A stretch of DNA of 64,000 bases from positions 4,464,001-4,528,000 of the forward strand of contig OZ244625.1 of the NCBI GenBank assembly GCA_965218555.1, read 5' to 3'. Origin of the DNA: JAPPLB01 sp965218555 (GTDB lineage Bacteria > Acidobacteriota > Terriglobia > Bryobacterales > UBA6623). A program made the translations under genes and the position numbers. This document shows positions 53,817 to 62,275 of this stretch, piece after piece (the stretch's first letter is position 1; every line of letters begins with the position of its first letter). The notes beneath the pieces are model-generated. The model did not search any database, was not told where the DNA came from, and saw only the letters and a program-made list of their open reading frames with translations.

Positions 53817-54299
53817 ATGAGAGACTACAACCCGCTGAGCATTCTCAGGGCGCCCGAACAGCCGAAGCCGAACACGCCGCCGGAGCCGCCGCGGACTTCC
53901 CAGCCTGTAGCCACCACGCCGACCGCTGCTCAGACCGCCCCCTCGTCCGCAAACGATGCGTCACCGAAGGAGTTCCCGCCGTTGAACCCGGCGCCCGGAA
54001 GTGTCGAGGAGCGTGTCGCGGCTGCCATCAAGGAATGCTATGACCCGGAAATCCCGGTGAATATTTACGAGCTCGGGCTCATCTACGCCATTGAAGTCAA
54101 CGCCGACGAGCACGCCAGGATCACGATGACGCTGACGGCTCCGAACTGCCCCGCGGCGCAGTCGCTCCCGTTAGAAGTCCAAAGGCGCGTCGAGGCGGTC
54201 GAGGGCGTCAAGACGGCCGAGGTGGAAATCACGTTCGTCCCGCAGTGGACACCCGACAAGATGAGCGATGCAGCGAAGTTGCAGTTGAATATTCTGTGA
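53817..54299 (+). CDS. sufT: SUF-associated DUF59/MIP18 protein
   Basis: The 160-residue protein has a proline/threonine-rich N-terminal linker (~15-60) and then a DUF59 domain, with IKECYDPEIPVNIYELGLIYA, TLTAPNCPAAQSLP and VEITFVPQWTPDKMSDAAK. This is the SufT-type Fe-S maturation factor. It starts 1 bp after sufU. The linker is longer than in most SufT proteins. Confidence 0.9.
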   Translation: MRDYNPLSILRAPEQPKPNTPPEPPRTSQPVATTPTAAQTAPSSANDASPKEFPPLNPAPGSVEERVAAAIKECYDPEIPVNIYELGLIYAIEVNADEHARITMTLTAPNCPAAQSLPLEVQRRVEAVEGVKTAEVEITFVPQWTPDKMSDAAKLQLNIL

Positions 54300-54340
54300 G
54301 CGGATGTGAGCTGGACAGACCTTGTGAAAGCTGGTGACAC

Positions 54341-54841
54341 ATGTACTTTAGCGCGCAGGAAGAATACGGCCTACGTTGCCTGTTGAGGCTGGCGGCGGGC
54401 CCCGACGAGAGCCAGACGACGATCAACGAGATCAGCCGGGCGGAAGGCATTTCGGCGCCCTATGCCGCCAAGATGATGCGCATCCTGCGCTCCGGGGGCC
54501 TCGTCACAAGCGTCCGTGGACAGGCAGGCGGCTACCGACTGGCGCGCCCGGCGGGCGAAATCACCGTCAGCGAGACCCTCGGCGTGCTCGGCAGTCCGTT
54601 GTTCGAGGGTGAGTTCTGCGACAAGCACAGCGGCAACGAGGACATCTGCACGCACTCGATCGACTGCTCGATCCGGTCGCTGTGGCGCGGCGTCCAAAGG
54701 ATCGTCGACAGGGTGCTCAGCCGCACGACGATTCAAGACCTGCTCCGCCAGGAACCGCAGATGGACGTATTCGTAAAGGATCTGGTGCTCTGGGCGACGG
54801 CCGACAAGCCGGCTCGTGGTGAGACGAGGCGCTTCGGATAG
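54341..54841 (+). CDS. Rrf2-family Fe-S responsive regulator
   Basis: The 166-residue protein has a winged helix (YFSAQEEYGLRCLLRLA; ISRAEGISAPYAAKMMRILRSGGLV; RGQAGGYRLARP) and a three-cysteine cluster site, Cys93, Cys103 and Cys109, where IscR has Cys92, 98 and 104. It probably holds a 2Fe-2S cluster and represses suf when clusters are sufficient. Its likely target is the palindrome at 48399-48422. It lies within the operon, 41 bp after sufT, so its own level would be controlled too. Confidence 0.9.
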   Translation: MYFSAQEEYGLRCLLRLAAGPDESQTTINEISRAEGISAPYAAKMMRILRSGGLVTSVRGQAGGYRLARPAGEITVSETLGVLGSPLFEGEFCDKHSGNEDICTHSIDCSIRSLWRGVQRIVDRVLSRTTIQDLLRQEPQMDVFVKDLVLWATADKPARGETRRFG

Positions 54842-54850
54842 GGGTTCGTG

Positions 54851-55927
54851 ATGGTCAACCAGGAAACAGTTCAGGATGCGTTGCGGGTTGTCATCGACCC
54901 GGACCTGCGGCGCGATATCGTCTCCCTCGGCTTCGTGCAGAACCTCAAGGTCCATGCCAATCGCGTCGCTTTCACCTTGAAGCTGACCACGCCGGCTTGT
55001 CCTGTCAAAGACGAGCTCAAGAAGCAAGCTGAGGATGCCGTTCGAGCAATCCCCGGCGTCGCGGCTGTCGACGTAGAGATGACTGCCGAAGTTCGACCCA
55101 ACCCGGGTGCGACCGGCCATGCAATGCTGCCCGGTGTCAAGAACATCATCCCCGTCGCCTCCGGCAAGGGCGGCGTCGGCAAGTCGACTGTGTCCGCCAA
55201 CCTCGCCGTCGCGCTGCGTCAGGCCGGCGCCGACGTCGGCCTTCTCGACGCTGATGTCTACGGTCCCAGCATCCCGATGATCATGGGCGCGACGGAACGC
55301 CCCATGCCCAGCGGAGGGAAAATCCAGCCCGTCGTATCGCACGGCGTGCCGGTCATCTCGTCCGGCTTCTTCGTACAGCCGGGGCAGGCCGTCGTTTGGC
55401 GCGGACCGATGCTCGCCAAGATGGTCGAGCAGTTACTCGCCGGAGTGAACTGGGGCGAACTCGACTACCTCGTGATTGATCTACCCCCGGGGACGGGTGA
55501 CGTGCAGTTGACCCTCTGCCAGCGTGTCCCACTGACCGGCGCGGTCATCGTCACCACGCCGCAGCCCGTCGCCGTGAACATCGCCGAGAAGGCAGTGGCC
55601 ATGTTCAATCAGCTCAAGACGCCGGTGCTGGGCGTGATCGAAAATATGAGCTACTGGGAATCGAGCAGGACCGGCGAGCGCGAATTCATCTTCGGCGCCG
55701 GCGGCGCGGACCGCATCGCGCAGAAGTGGGACTTCCCCGTACTCGGCAAAGTCCCGCTCGCGACCACGGTGCGCGAGACCTCCGACGGAGGCCGTCCGAT
55801 CGTCCTCGATGAACCCGAATCACCGGCGGCCGTTGCCTTCACCGAGTGCGCCCAGAACCTGGCGGCGCAAGTCAGTATTCACAATCTCAAAGCGGAAGCT
55901 GACGATTTGGTGAAAATCACTTTCTGA
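54851..55927 (+). CDS. mrp: Mrp/ApbC-type P-loop Fe-S carrier
   Basis: The 358-residue protein has an N-terminal DUF59 domain (~1-80), then a P-loop ATPase with GKGGVGKST (105-113), DADVYGPSIP and VIDLPPGTGDVQL. It should carry Fe-S clusters to targets. The usual CxxC that holds the bridging cluster after ENMSY is replaced by ESSRTG, so cluster binding would need other ligands. GTG at 54848 is an alternative start. Confidence 0.93.
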   Translation: MVNQETVQDALRVVIDPDLRRDIVSLGFVQNLKVHANRVAFTLKLTTPACPVKDELKKQAEDAVRAIPGVAAVDVEMTAEVRPNPGATGHAMLPGVKNIIPVASGKGGVGKSTVSANLAVALRQAGADVGLLDADVYGPSIPMIMGATERPMPSGGKIQPVVSHGVPVISSGFFVQPGQAVVWRGPMLAKMVEQLLAGVNWGELDYLVIDLPPGTGDVQLTLCQRVPLTGAVIVTTPQPVAVNIAEKAVAMFNQLKTPVLGVIENMSYWESSRTGEREFIFGAGGADRIAQKWDFPVLGKVPLATTVRETSDGGRPIVLDEPESPAAVAFTECAQNLAAQVSIHNLKAEADDLVKITF

Positions 55928-56066
55928 CGGTGCAGAGAGCCCTGCTGCATGAAGAGGATGTACAAGCTTGCCTGGATACATCGAGGCAAGGTTCTGTCGG
56001 AGGTCGGGACGGACGAATCTATGTCAGGTCGAAGAAGGGCGTTCCAGTAAGCGTTGCGGGCGGAAA

Positions 56067-56378
56067 ATGAGTGCTCCTGAAACACCTCGTCCGGTCGAAA
56101 TCGGGCGCGCCAATGAACACGACGTCAAGATCCGCTGGAAGGACGGCGCCGAAGCCGTCTACCCAGCGCGCCTGCTGCGTCTCGAGTGTCCCTGCGCTAA
56201 CTGCGTCGATGAGCTGACGGGCCGCAACCTCATCCAGGAAGGCGCTGTCGCCGAGGATGTTCACCCGGCCGGCATCGACCCCGTCGGACGCTACGCCATC
56301 CAGATTTACTGGTCCGACGGCCACCAGACGGGCATTTATACTTGGGAACGACTTTACGACTTGATGCAGAAGTTGTAA
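56067..56378 (+). CDS. DUF971 domain protein
   Basis: The 103-residue protein has the GBBH-like/DUF971 domain: DVKIRWKDGAEAVYPARLLRL, a CPCANCVDELTG zinc-like motif and IQIYWSDGHQTGIYTWERL. The same domain is often found fused to or next to Mrp. GCGGAAA precedes ATG 56067. It closes the suf transcript and convergently faces the DUF3500 gene with only 3 bp between stops. Confidence 0.88.
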   Translation: MSAPETPRPVEIGRANEHDVKIRWKDGAEAVYPARLLRLECPCANCVDELTGRNLIQEGAVAEDVHPAGIDPVGRYAIQIYWSDGHQTGIYTWERLYDLMQKL

Positions 56379-56381
56379 CTC

Positions 56382-57521
56382 TCAATCGGCGGCTTCGACT
56401 TGCGGCCGCAGGCCATGGTCGAAGCTGCGGTGGTGCAGCGCGAGGACGTCGAGACTGAAATCACCCGTATAGTCGCGCCAGACCGAGTGGCTGTGGTTAC
56501 TGATGTTCTGCGTATTGTCGTACTCGATGAGAAACGTCGGGGACTGTACGCGGTAGTAGTTGCCGTTGTGCTCACGGTTGCCGGTCGTCGGGCCGCCGAT
56601 CACGACCGGCTTCGGCTTGGGACGACCCACACGGCCCGCCCATGCGAACAGCAGCCGATCGCGCGGCGTCTCCTCCGCGGTCTTCATCCGCGCAGCAGCG
56701 ACTTCCGCAGGCATGTTGAGGGCGTACTCGGCGATCAGGTTCATCAGCAGATCGAACTGCTGGGGCGTCATCTCCGAAGCCGGCAGGCCCTTGCCGGCGT
56801 CCTCCAGATCGGCTCGCGTATCCGCCATGGTCAAGATGTCGTAGGGAGCAATTTCCTCAATGAGGGCCTTCATTTTCTGCTTCTCGTCGAGCGAATTCAT
56901 CAGGGCGACGGCAAAGTCTTCTTCATCCTTGAGAGCGATCATGCCCTTGTGCGGCCCTTGCGCCACTTCATGCGGATTGGCCCCGAAAAACGTCGGGGTC
57001 GTCGACATCAACTCGCCGTTCTGGATCGTGTAGTGCAGCGAAAGGTGATGCCCCTCGACACGCCAGCCCCAAGTGCCGGTCGCTGACGGTTCCCCGAAGA
57101 CGGTGAAGTGGAAGCCGTCGGCGTCACGATGCCCCGTCGTGTCGTCTTCGATGACGCGAACAATCTCCTCGAGCGTCATCACGTCAACCGCCTTGAGATA
57201 GCCCTGCTTGCTGAGTCCGCTGCTGAGTAATCCGTGGGCCAAGTGGCGTTGCTGGGGATCCATGTCGGCGAACGTGATGCCGTTTCGGGCGTAGCCGTGC
57301 TCTTGCGCAAATCCGCCTTCGGGAAAGTAGTGCCAATTGGTGCGGTCCGGAGTGTCGAACTTGAAGACGGTGTGAGACCGCTGGAAATTGTTGAGAGAAT
57401 CGATCAGCCGCTGTGCCGTCTCGGCCATCATGACTTCCGTCTTGGCGGCCTCGTAGGCAACCGTAAGCGCCGTCGCGCCAAGAAAGAGAACAAGTAGACG
57501 AAGTTTCAAGTTCTTGTCCAT
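56382..57521 (-). CDS. DUF3500 family exported protein
   Basis: The 379-residue protein has a signal/anchor (KLRLLVLFLGATALTVAYEA) and the DUF3500 body: MAETAQRLIDSLNNFQRS, GTWGWRVEGHHLSLHYTI, TPTFFGANPHEV, LLFAWAG and the ending PTFLIEYDNTQN with HSHSVWRDYTGDFSLDVL. The last part holds clustered His and Asp that could bind metal. DUF3500 has no established function; it is common in acidobacteria. GGAGATC lies just before the ATG. Confidence 0.88.
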   Translation of the reverse strand: MDKNLKLRLLVLFLGATALTVAYEAAKTEVMMAETAQRLIDSLNNFQRSHTVFKFDTPDRTNWHYFPEGGFAQEHGYARNGITFADMDPQQRHLAHGLLSSGLSKQGYLKAVDVMTLEEIVRVIEDDTTGHRDADGFHFTVFGEPSATGTWGWRVEGHHLSLHYTIQNGELMSTTPTFFGANPHEVAQGPHKGMIALKDEEDFAVALMNSLDEKQKMKALIEEIAPYDILTMADTRADLEDAGKGLPASEMTPQQFDLLMNLIAEYALNMPAEVAAARMKTAEETPRDRLLFAWAGRVGRPKPKPVVIGGPTTGNREHNGNYYRVQSPTFLIEYDNTQNISNHSHSVWRDYTGDFSLDVLALHHRSFDHGLRPQVEAAD

Positions 57522-57726
57522 GGAGATCCTCCGGTCCAGGGTGAAGTCTCGGTCAATTATACCGTTATTAGACGGGGTATCAAGAGCGGATCGGCCAGAA
57601 GTGCTGGAGCATACGTCAGGCTCGAACCGACGACCTGCAGTTTATCGTATCTCGAAAGTCGGGCTGACTGACTGGATGCAAAGTACGATAACGACAGGCT
57701 CACATAAGATTCACGGCGATGAGGGT

Positions 57727-59814
57727 TTAGTTGAGCTTTCGGGGGACTGTGACGGACCAGCTTTTGTTGTAGTGGCGCATTCCGTTCACCGTAATTTCCA
57801 CTTCGACCATATGGCGGTATGCGGCTTTGTCACTGGCAAGCGTGGACTGGGCGCTGACGTTCACGTCGGAACCGGGCAGCGGGACGCGAAACTCGTAGCT
57901 GGATCGGATAACAGCCTCGGCGGGGTCTCTCTGTGAGACCGTGAAACTCGACCGGTTGACTCCTCGGACCGGTGTACCCGACGGGCTGCTGAAGCTGCTG
58001 GTTGTCGTGAGATTCACGAGGTCCTGTGTGACAGTGTGCTCGGGGCGCGGCACGTCCTCGAGTTTCGGGTCCGGTTGAGGTGACGGTTTGAAGTCGGGCG
58101 CGGGTAGTTTCGGATTCTGTTCCGGTACGATCGGAAGTGTCAGGTGAGAGGGTTGCCGGGCGTCCCGGTAGACAGCATTCATTGCCGGCTTGCCGGCCGG
58201 CCAGGCGTTTTGGAAGTCCGAGCTCGTGACGTTCACGCGAATGCGGTGACCCTTTTCGAAGACGTAGGCCATCGATTTCAGTTCAAACTTCAGCTCGTAG
58301 ACTTGACCCGGCTCGAGCGGCTTGGGGTCGGTGTGAGAATCGCGGTGAGTCGCCAGCAGTCCGCCGTCGGTGATGAGCTTGGAGGTTCCATCCGGAGCGA
58401 CGTCACAGAGCTTGACAGCGAAGTAAGCGGTGTCAGCCGAAGACGAGACGTACAGTGTCGCCGCAGGCTCGCCCGTGACCTCCGTGTCTTTTTGCAGCGG
58501 CGCCGTCGTGTAGCTGAGTGAATACGCCTCATCGATTCGCTGATCGAGAGGCATGGCCCAAGGCGTGATGTTTCCCCTACCGTGCCTGCCGGCTGCGATA
58601 CCCACGGCCGGATGATACTCGTAACGGTCGTGGGCGTCGCCAGCCGCCTCGGGCGCCTCCGGTCCCAGCCCCCCGTCGGGCTGGAAGTACATCGGAGTGT
58701 TGTTCGTCCTGGCGAGCGGCCATGTGTTCTCGTTGCGCCAGAACCCGTTTTCTTCGAGGTAGATCGGCGCCGGTTCCTTGTACTTGCGGATGAAGAGAGT
58801 CACCGGCGGCTCGTCCATGACACCTGTGTCAAGGTCCTTGAGCCAGTGGTCAAACCACTTCAAGTACTCATAGCGGCCGTCCACCCGCGGGCCGGGAAGA
58901 GCCAACTTTTCCTCGGGGTAGTAATGGCCCCAGGGGCCGACCCAGGCCTTCTTGGGGACGTTGAGGTTTGAAAAGGCCTTCAACAGAGGTGTTGCGTACC
59001 AGTCGGCCCATCCACCGACCACGAACACGGCGCACTTGACGCGATCGTAGCCCGGCTGCAACGAGCGTCGCTCCCAATAGGGGCCGTGGAGGATGTTCTC
59101 GATGTAACCGATGCTCCACGGTTCGCTCTTGTCCAGACGTTCCTGCCAGATGTCCGACCACTTTGCACCGACGATGTCGATGTCAGGCGGGGCGAAGTTG
59201 TAGGCCGTCATCAAAGGGCCGTAGCTCTCGAACATGTAGGGGCGGATGGCGCCGCCCGGGTTTGTCCAGTCGGTGTAGACGTCGTGATTGGCCGAACGCA
59301 CGATGACGGCCTTCAGAGCAGTCGGATTTTGCACGGCAACCTGCCACTGCACGACTGCGCTGTAGGATTTGCCCAGCATCCCGACCTTACCGGTGCACCA
59401 GGGCTGCCTGGCGATCCACTCGACCATCTCGTAGGCGTCTTGGCGTTCTTCGTCGGAATAGATGTCGGTGCTGTAGCCTCCCGAGTTGCCGGTGCCGCGG
59501 ACATCAAACTGGACGATGACGTATCCTCGCTCGGCCAAGTAGGGAACGGGTGGCGGGTACTCGTCGTTGTGGTCCGGGAGTGGCTTGGCAATACGGCGGT
59601 AGGGGTTGTACTCCATGATCCCCGGGAACCGTCCTTCGGCGTCAGGGCGGGTGATCTTGACAGCCAACTCCACGCCATCGCGCATCGGCACACGAATGTC
59701 CGGGATGATCTTTACCTTGTATTTCGCTTCAGAGACGGCGGCCTGAGTCGTCATGGTGATAGTGATTGTGGCAAAGACGGTTGCGATGAGGCGGAGCGTC
59801 ACCTGTCCCGACAT
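57727..59814 (-). CDS. CocE/NonD (S15) hydrolase, exported
   Basis: The 695-residue protein has a signal peptide (to about residue 26), an alpha/beta-hydrolase domain with an acyl-enzyme Ser in GMLGKSYSAVVQW, Asp in VVGGWADWYATP and His in GPWGHYYPEE, and a C-terminal jelly-roll (from ~430). These are the CocE/NonD hallmarks; members cleave acyl esters, amides or X-Pro peptides. The nucleophile motif is GKSYSA rather than GxSYxG, so one glycine is missing. ATG 59814 follows GAGGAG at 7 bp and beats the in-frame ATG at 59829. The next gene upstream is a close paralogue. Confidence 0.9.
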   Translation of the reverse strand: MSGQVTLRLIATVFATITITMTTQAAVSEAKYKVKIIPDIRVPMRDGVELAVKITRPDAEGRFPGIMEYNPYRRIAKPLPDHNDEYPPPVPYLAERGYVIVQFDVRGTGNSGGYSTDIYSDEERQDAYEMVEWIARQPWCTGKVGMLGKSYSAVVQWQVAVQNPTALKAVIVRSANHDVYTDWTNPGGAIRPYMFESYGPLMTAYNFAPPDIDIVGAKWSDIWQERLDKSEPWSIGYIENILHGPYWERRSLQPGYDRVKCAVFVVGGWADWYATPLLKAFSNLNVPKKAWVGPWGHYYPEEKLALPGPRVDGRYEYLKWFDHWLKDLDTGVMDEPPVTLFIRKYKEPAPIYLEENGFWRNENTWPLARTNNTPMYFQPDGGLGPEAPEAAGDAHDRYEYHPAVGIAAGRHGRGNITPWAMPLDQRIDEAYSLSYTTAPLQKDTEVTGEPAATLYVSSSADTAYFAVKLCDVAPDGTSKLITDGGLLATHRDSHTDPKPLEPGQVYELKFELKSMAYVFEKGHRIRVNVTSSDFQNAWPAGKPAMNAVYRDARQPSHLTLPIVPEQNPKLPAPDFKPSPQPDPKLEDVPRPEHTVTQDLVNLTTTSSFSSPSGTPVRGVNRSSFTVSQRDPAEAVIRSSYEFRVPLPGSDVNVSAQSTLASDKAAYRHMVEVEITVNGMRHYNKSWSVTVPRKLN

Positions 59815-59910
59815 ATCGTCACTCCTCATTGTGCGTTGGAAGGTCGTCTTAACCGGGCTGTTCCATCCTCTCAGAGACGGTGGGGGCGGGCGGCTCCGGC
59901 CGGTGGTGGT

Positions 59911-62016
59911 TCAGTTGAGTCTTCGCGGGACGGAGACCCGCCAGCTCTTGTTGAAGTGCGGCTTGCCGCGGACGGTCACCTCGACTTGAGTCAGGAACCG
60001 GAACGAGGTGACGTCGCTGACCAGCGTTTCGCTGGACTCGACTTTGATTTCGCCCTCCGGGCCGTTCAGAGTCAACCTGCATCCGGCCCGCATAGAGGCT
60101 TCCGCTGGATTGGCCCTTGACACGGTGTAGTTGGAGGAGATGTACCGTCCGGTCTGTCTGCGTCCGTCATCGCTTTTGCCGTTGCGCTGCGCCGTCAGGT
60201 GAACCGTGACGGTGTCGTTGACCAGATCGCGAGTGATCTCATGCTTTACGGTGTTCAGATCCTCCAGCTTGGGCGCGGGCCGCGGCGAGGGTTTGAATTC
60301 GGGAGTCGGCAGCTTTGGGTCCTGGGCCGGTGTAATTGGCAAGACGACATGTGACAGGTTACGGCCCCCACGGTGGATCTTGTTGACGGCCTTTTGCGCG
60401 ACCGGCCAAGCGTTCTGGAAGTCAGCGCTGGCGATGTCCACCCGGATGCGATGCCCCTTGGGGAAAACGTAGGCCACGAATTTGAGAGGGATGCGCAGCT
60501 CGTAGATTTCGCCAGGCTCGAGGGGTTCTGGGGTGGCATGGGAATTGCGGTGCGACGCCAGCAGTCCTTCGTCGGCGATCCACTTCGAAGTGCCGTCCGG
60601 CGCGACATCGGTCAGTTTGACATGGAAATAGGCGCTGGACGCGGATGAGCTGATGTACAAGACAGCGGTCGGCTCGCCTATCGCTTCCACGTCTTCTTCG
60701 AGAGGCGGCGTCGTGTAGGTCAACGACAACGCTTCGTCAGAGCGTTGGTCGATGGGCATGCCCCAGGGAAGGACGCCCCCGCCCCAATAGATGCCGGACG
60801 TCGCTCCGACGGTGGGATCGTAGGTGTACTGATCAGCCTCATCGGGGGCAGCTGCGGAGGACTCCTCGCTCAGCTTTCCTTCAGCGTGCAGATACATCGG
60901 CGTGTCTTTGTTGCGCGCCGGCGGCCACTCGTTCTCGAAACGCCAAAACCCGTTGTCATCGATGTACATGGCGGGTTCCGGTTCCTTGTACTCCTTCACG
61001 AAAAGGGTCACGGGAGGCTCATCCATCACACCGGTATCCATCCCCTTGAGCCAGTGGTCGTACCACTTGAGCAGCTCGTGGCGACCGTCGATCCGTGGAC
61101 CGGGCACGGCCATCTCCGGCCACCAGTGCCCCCAGGGTCCGACCAGAGCTTTCTTGGGAACCTCGAGATTGGCGAAGGCACGGAGGATCGGAGTGGGGTA
61201 GACGTCAGCCCAGCCACTCCAGAGCAGCGTGGGAACCTTCACACGGCTGTAGTCGGGTTGCAGCGAACGGTCGGTCCAGTAGGTGCCGTGAACCGGATGA
61301 GTAATGTATCCAATGCCCCAGGGACGATTGTTCGCGAGGCGCTCTTCCCAAATCTCGGTCCACTTCTGACCGACGAGGTCGATATCGGGCGGGGCGAAAT
61401 TGAAAGCCGCCATCAGAGGGGAATAGGTGTCGAACATGTACGGCCGCAGCGAGCCACCCGGGTAGACCCAGTCGAGATAAACATCGTCGTTGGAAGATCC
61501 CACGACCAGCGTCTTGAGGTGCGGCGGGTTCTTTATGCCGACCTGCCACTGCACCACTCCGCCATAGGAGTAGCCCCACATACCGACGCCGCCATCGCAC
61601 CAGGGTTGGGCAGCAATCCATTCGACCATGTCGTAGGCGTCGTTTTGCTCCTTCTCGGCGTAGATGTCCTGGCTGGAACCACCGGAGTTACCGGTGCCCC
61701 GGACGTCGTAATAGACAACTGCGTAGCCGCGTTCGGCGAAATAGCTTGGCCCATGAGTGGTGTTGCTATACTTCTCTTCGTCGTAGGAGGATTTGACGTG
61801 GCTCAAAGTGCGATACGGCGTGTAGTTCATGATTGCGGGGAATTGACCCTCCGCGTCGGGCCGCACGACAACCGCGCCAAGCTCCACGCCGTCCCGCATT
61901 ACGGGCCGTACGGTGCGATCGATTTTGACTTTGTACCGCGGTTGCGAGACAGCACCCAAGACCGTTGCCGTGAGCAACGAAACCAGAATGAACCGCGCCG
62001 TATGTTTAGTAAGCAT
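59911..62016 (-). CDS. CocE/NonD (S15) hydrolase, exported, paralogue
   Basis: The 701-residue protein is similar to the 695-residue gene 96 bp downstream over its full length. The nucleophile motif is complete here (GMWGYSYGGVVQWQVG), Asp is in LWSGWADVYPTP, His in GPWGHWWPEM. A signal peptide spans ~1-20 from ATG 62016; an in-frame ATG at 62025 lies too close to the AGGAGG site (1 bp), while 62016 has 10 bp. Both may act on N-acyl or peptide substrates. It is divergent from the symporter genes, with the promoters in the 82-bp gap. Confidence 0.92.
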   Translation of the reverse strand: MLTKHTARFILVSLLTATVLGAVSQPRYKVKIDRTVRPVMRDGVELGAVVVRPDAEGQFPAIMNYTPYRTLSHVKSSYDEEKYSNTTHGPSYFAERGYAVVYYDVRGTGNSGGSSQDIYAEKEQNDAYDMVEWIAAQPWCDGGVGMWGYSYGGVVQWQVGIKNPPHLKTLVVGSSNDDVYLDWVYPGGSLRPYMFDTYSPLMAAFNFAPPDIDLVGQKWTEIWEERLANNRPWGIGYITHPVHGTYWTDRSLQPDYSRVKVPTLLWSGWADVYPTPILRAFANLEVPKKALVGPWGHWWPEMAVPGPRIDGRHELLKWYDHWLKGMDTGVMDEPPVTLFVKEYKEPEPAMYIDDNGFWRFENEWPPARNKDTPMYLHAEGKLSEESSAAAPDEADQYTYDPTVGATSGIYWGGGVLPWGMPIDQRSDEALSLTYTTPPLEEDVEAIGEPTAVLYISSSASSAYFHVKLTDVAPDGTSKWIADEGLLASHRNSHATPEPLEPGEIYELRIPLKFVAYVFPKGHRIRVDIASADFQNAWPVAQKAVNKIHRGGRNLSHVVLPITPAQDPKLPTPEFKPSPRPAPKLEDLNTVKHEITRDLVNDTVTVHLTAQRNGKSDDGRRQTGRYISSNYTVSRANPAEASMRAGCRLTLNGPEGEIKVESSETLVSDVTSFRFLTQVEVTVRGKPHFNKSWRVSVPRRLN

Positions 62017-62098
62017 CAATCGCATTCCTCCTAGCGCGCTATTGTAGAACAGTCCGCGTTGTTCGTCAGCCGTCGTCCGACCGCAAGGAGAAACTTCA

Positions 62099-62272
62099 TT
62101 GAAAACAAGCGACTCTACCCGGTCCGCCGTCAACGGCCGATATGACGACAGCGAGCTTGACCTGATGGACCGGGTGGCTTCTCCCAGGTTCAATCCCTGG
62201 CTGGCGTTGATTCTGCTGATACTCGCCGGTTTCCTCTACATCTGGATCTGGGGAGCACTGCTGCGGGGATAG
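62099..62272 (+). CDS. small single-pass membrane protein before symporter
   Basis: The 57-residue frame starts at TTG with AAGGAG 8 bp before it. A charged first half (TRSAVNGRYDDSELDLMDRV) is followed by one strong membrane helix (WLALILLILAGFLYIWIWGA). It ends 3 bp before the symporter's GTG. Its length and place are typical of small partners of SSS-family transporters. No family name can be given. Confidence 0.6.
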   Translation: MKTSDSTRSAVNGRYDDSELDLMDRVASPRFNPWLALILLILAGFLYIWIWGALLRG

Positions 62273-62275
62273 CTG

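Noticed and set aside
57600..57660. tRNA-like T-arm on the minus strand (GTCGGTTCGAGCCTGAC followed by GTATGCTCCA)
   Set aside because: T-stem and loop look right, but no matching acceptor 5' strand or anticodon arm was found within 80 bp. At best a tRNA fragment; a covariance-model scan would settle it.
60745..62034. 429-codon plus-strand frame over the second CocE gene
   Set aside because: Antisense shadow; its product shows no domain while the minus frame has the full catalytic triad.
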